Below, in pieces: positions 10,634 to 11,857 of a stretch of DNA of 11,857 bases; position 1 is the first letter of the stretch; every line of letters begins with the position of its first letter. The notes below the pieces were generated by a model that saw only the letters and a program-made list of their open reading frames with translations, was not told the origin of the DNA and did no database searches. The position numbers were made by a program, and so were the translations under genes. The stretch is from JAHEME01 sp034435035. GTDB taxonomy: Bacteria > Chloroflexota > Anaerolineae > Aggregatilineales > UBA3940. The stretch is from assembly GCA_034435035.1 (NCBI GenBank), contig DAOTXW010000006.1:1-11857 (forward strand), read 5' to 3'.

Positions 10634-11857
10634 ATGTCAAGCCGCAGAGATGATCCTGGTCAGCGTCGTGGCTTTCCGCCCCCTGGCGGAAATGATGATG
10701 ATTTCTATGACGACGATTCCTTCTATGACGATGAGGAAGAGGAGGCGCCGCCCCGCCGCGGCGCACCCGCAGGACGGGGTGCCCCGCCGCCTTCCGGACG
10801 CCGTGCGGGAGGACGCGCTGATGATGATCTGGACGACGAAAGCGACGACTGGGAAGACGCCCCGCCGCGCGGCGGCCTCGCTGGAGGGCTAGGGGGCGCC
10901 CGCGGCGGCCAGCCTCCACGGGGTGGGCTTCCCGGTGGATCCGCTCAGCGGCCGGGTGGTGGACTGCCGGGTGGATCCGGCACGCGGCCGGGCGGCGGAC
11001 TTCCCGGCGGATCGGCTCAGCGGCCGGGCGGCGGACTTCCCGGCGGATCGGCTCAGCGGCCGGGTGGTGGGCTGCCGGGTGGATCCGGCACGCGGCCGGG
11101 CGGCGGACTCCCCGGTGGATCGGCTCAGCGGCCGGGCGGGGGTGCTCCCCCTCCGGTAGGGCGCAGGCCGGGAGGTCTGCCCGCCGATGACGAAGAAGAG
11201 GATTTGCCCCGCGGTGGAAGCAGCGGACGCCCCCCGTTTGGGGGTGGCGGGCGCGATCAGACAGCCGGACCCGGACGCGGTAGCCCTGCACGTACAGGAG
11301 GGTTGCCCGGAGGTCCAGGCCCGGCGCGGGGAGGGCCATCCCCTGCCCCTTCCAGCCAGCGGCGAGGCGACTCTGCCAGAGAAGATGACGAAGAAGAAGG
11401 GCAGGGTGGCGGCCTGCTGGGCGGCATTCGAGGTCGGCTGCCTTTTGGGGGTGGCCGCGACCAGGATGCTGCTCAGGGTAGTAAACCTGGCCAGCCGCCC
11501 AGAGGAGGGATTCCCGGCGGCTCCCCGCCAGGTCGAGGCCCATCTCCACTGCCGGGCTCGCGCCCCGGCAGCAAGCCAGCCGATGAAGAGGGCGGCGGCG
11601 GATTGCTCGGGGGCATTCGCTCCCGCCTGCCCGGAGGGGCAGGGCGTGACGAAGGCGCCGGGCAGGGCAAGGGCGGCTCACCGACGCGTGGCGCGCCTCC
11701 CGTGCCAGGGCGCGGCCAACCGGCAGCGCCCGGCCAGCGTGGCACGCCTCAGGAGGAGCAGAAAAGCGGCCCCGGCGGCCTGATGGGAGGCATTCGCTCA
11801 CGGCTGCCGTTCGGCGGCAAATCGGATTCTGAGGAAGATAACTTGCCGCCGCGCCCT
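10634..11857 (+). CDS. long disordered Gly/Pro/Arg-rich repeat protein (partial, runs off the right edge)
   Basis: The frame is open for 408 codons from the ATG at 10634 to the last base, without a stop. GGGA (10622-10625) lies eight bases before the ATG; a TTG at 10580 is the only other in-frame start after the upstream stop. The N terminus alternates acidic clusters (about 21-37, 62-75) with Arg/Pro/Gly stretches. Residues 106-165 are five 12-residue repeats of the type RPGGGLPGGSAQ, with partial units on either side. From residue 185, modules of about 59-66 residues each start with an acidic patch. Three of them carry LLGGIRGRLPFGG (261), LLGGIRSRLPGG (324) or LMGGIRSRLPFGG (383), and the first has a related GRPPFGGGGRDQ (198). 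No signal peptide or membrane helix is seen. A folded domain may lie beyond the window. I do not recognise a family; an RNA-binding, scaffold or condensate-forming role is conjecture. GC content is well above that of the neighbours. Confidence 0.8.
   Translation, partial: MSSRRDDPGQRRGFPPPGGNDDDFYDDDSFYDDEEEEAPPRRGAPAGRGAPPPSGRRAGGRADDDLDDESDDWEDAPPRGGLAGGLGGARGGQPPRGGLPGGSAQRPGGGLPGGSGTRPGGGLPGGSAQRPGGGLPGGSAQRPGGGLPGGSGTRPGGGLPGGSAQRPGGGAPPPVGRRPGGLPADDEEEDLPRGGSSGRPPFGGGGRDQTAGPGRGSPARTGGLPGGPGPARGGPSPAPSSQRRGDSAREDDEEEGQGGGLLGGIRGRLPFGGGRDQDAAQGSKPGQPPRGGIPGGSPPGRGPSPLPGSRPGSKPADEEGGGGLLGGIRSRLPGGAGRDEGAGQGKGGSPTRGAPPVPGRGQPAAPGQRGTPQEEQKSGPGGLMGGIRSRLPFGGKSDSEEDNLPPRP
10922..11143 (+). 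repeat. 36-bp coding tandem repeat
   Basis: Five complete units start at 10949, 10985, 11021, 11057 and 11093, each 36 bases (12 codons), with partial units on both sides. Units 2 and 3 are identical at every base. Units 1 and 4 differ at one base. Unit 5 is close to units 2 and 3. The order is thus A-B-B-A-B, where A ends in codons for Gly-Thr and B in codons for Ala-Gln. Confidence 0.95.
11186..11818 (+). repeat. degenerate coding modules of about 180-200 bp with the L-[LM]-G-G-I-R-x-R-L-P motif
   Basis: Acidic codon clusters begin at 11186, 11384 and 11582, exactly 198 bases (66 codons) apart, with a fourth weaker one at 11753. The Ile codons of the motif are at 11426, 11615 and 11792. 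Unlike the 36-bp repeat, DNA identity between modules is low while the protein motif is kept. Confidence 0.75.

Noticed and set aside
10620..11783. Three shorter rightward frames (10620-10892, 10923-11159, 11187-11783)
   Set aside because: They are out of frame with the continuous 408-codon frame and have no motifs of their own. The tandem-repeat product in the second is the same DNA repeat read in the wrong frame.
10569..11801. A 410-codon antisense open frame opposite the repetitive gene
   Set aside because: It is dominated by Arg, His, Ala and Pro with no domain, has no convincing ribosome-binding site, and mirrors the repeat codons of the sense gene. Lack of stops on the opposite strand is expected for GC-rich Gly/Pro/Arg codons. 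The sense frame has the ribosome-binding site, the acidic patches and the conserved protein motif.

Overview
The window looks like chromosomal DNA of a Chloroflexota bacterium, probably Anaerolineae-like. This is an inference from gene style only: moderately high GC, a cytoplasmic histidine kinase built from several GAF domains, secreted or tethered proteins with Pro/Thr-rich linkers before a beta-sandwich or NAGPA domain, and a small four-helix membrane protein of a type I associate with that phylum. No phage, transposon or CRISPR array is visible.

Layout. (1) 1-2587: a possible tail of an upstream gene, then a tight two-gene operon for aromatic catabolism. hpaB encodes the 4-hydroxyphenylacetate 3-monooxygenase oxygenase component. 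hpaD encodes an extradiol homoprotocatechuate 2,3-dioxygenase with all three iron ligands. Together they would take 4-hydroxyphenylacetate to the ring-cleaved semialdehyde; the flavin reductase and lower pathway are not in the window. (2) 2589-2741: a complete tRNA-Asn(GTT) unit with near-consensus promoter, tRNA and a perfect 14-bp terminator stem. (3) 2910-4489: two convergent genes for membrane-tethered extracellular beta-sandwich proteins. One has a CopC-like domain without the usual copper ligands. (4) 4490-4850: a divergent control region with a duplicated 38-bp element, two candidate promoters and a 13-bp palindrome at the kinase transcription start. (5) 4851-8802: a 1176-residue sensor histidine kinase (pseudo-receiver, GAF, PAS, GAF, GAF, GAF, HisKA, HATPase), then a small four-helix membrane protein. 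(6) 8896-10409: an ECF sigma factor and a NAGPA-domain lipoprotein, convergent, with stop codons overlapping by three bases. (7) 10634 to the window end: a long gene, open at the right edge, for a disordered Gly/Pro/Arg protein. It carries a 36-bp tandem repeat and three copies of an L-[LM]-G-G-I-R-x-R-L-P motif between acidic patches.

The genes do not form one pathway. They read as a catabolic operon, a tRNA, and a cluster of sensing, regulation and cell-envelope genes. The least explained item is the repetitive gene at the right edge. It has no stop codon inside the window, so simple ORF calling misses it and reports an antisense ORF and short out-of-frame ORFs instead.
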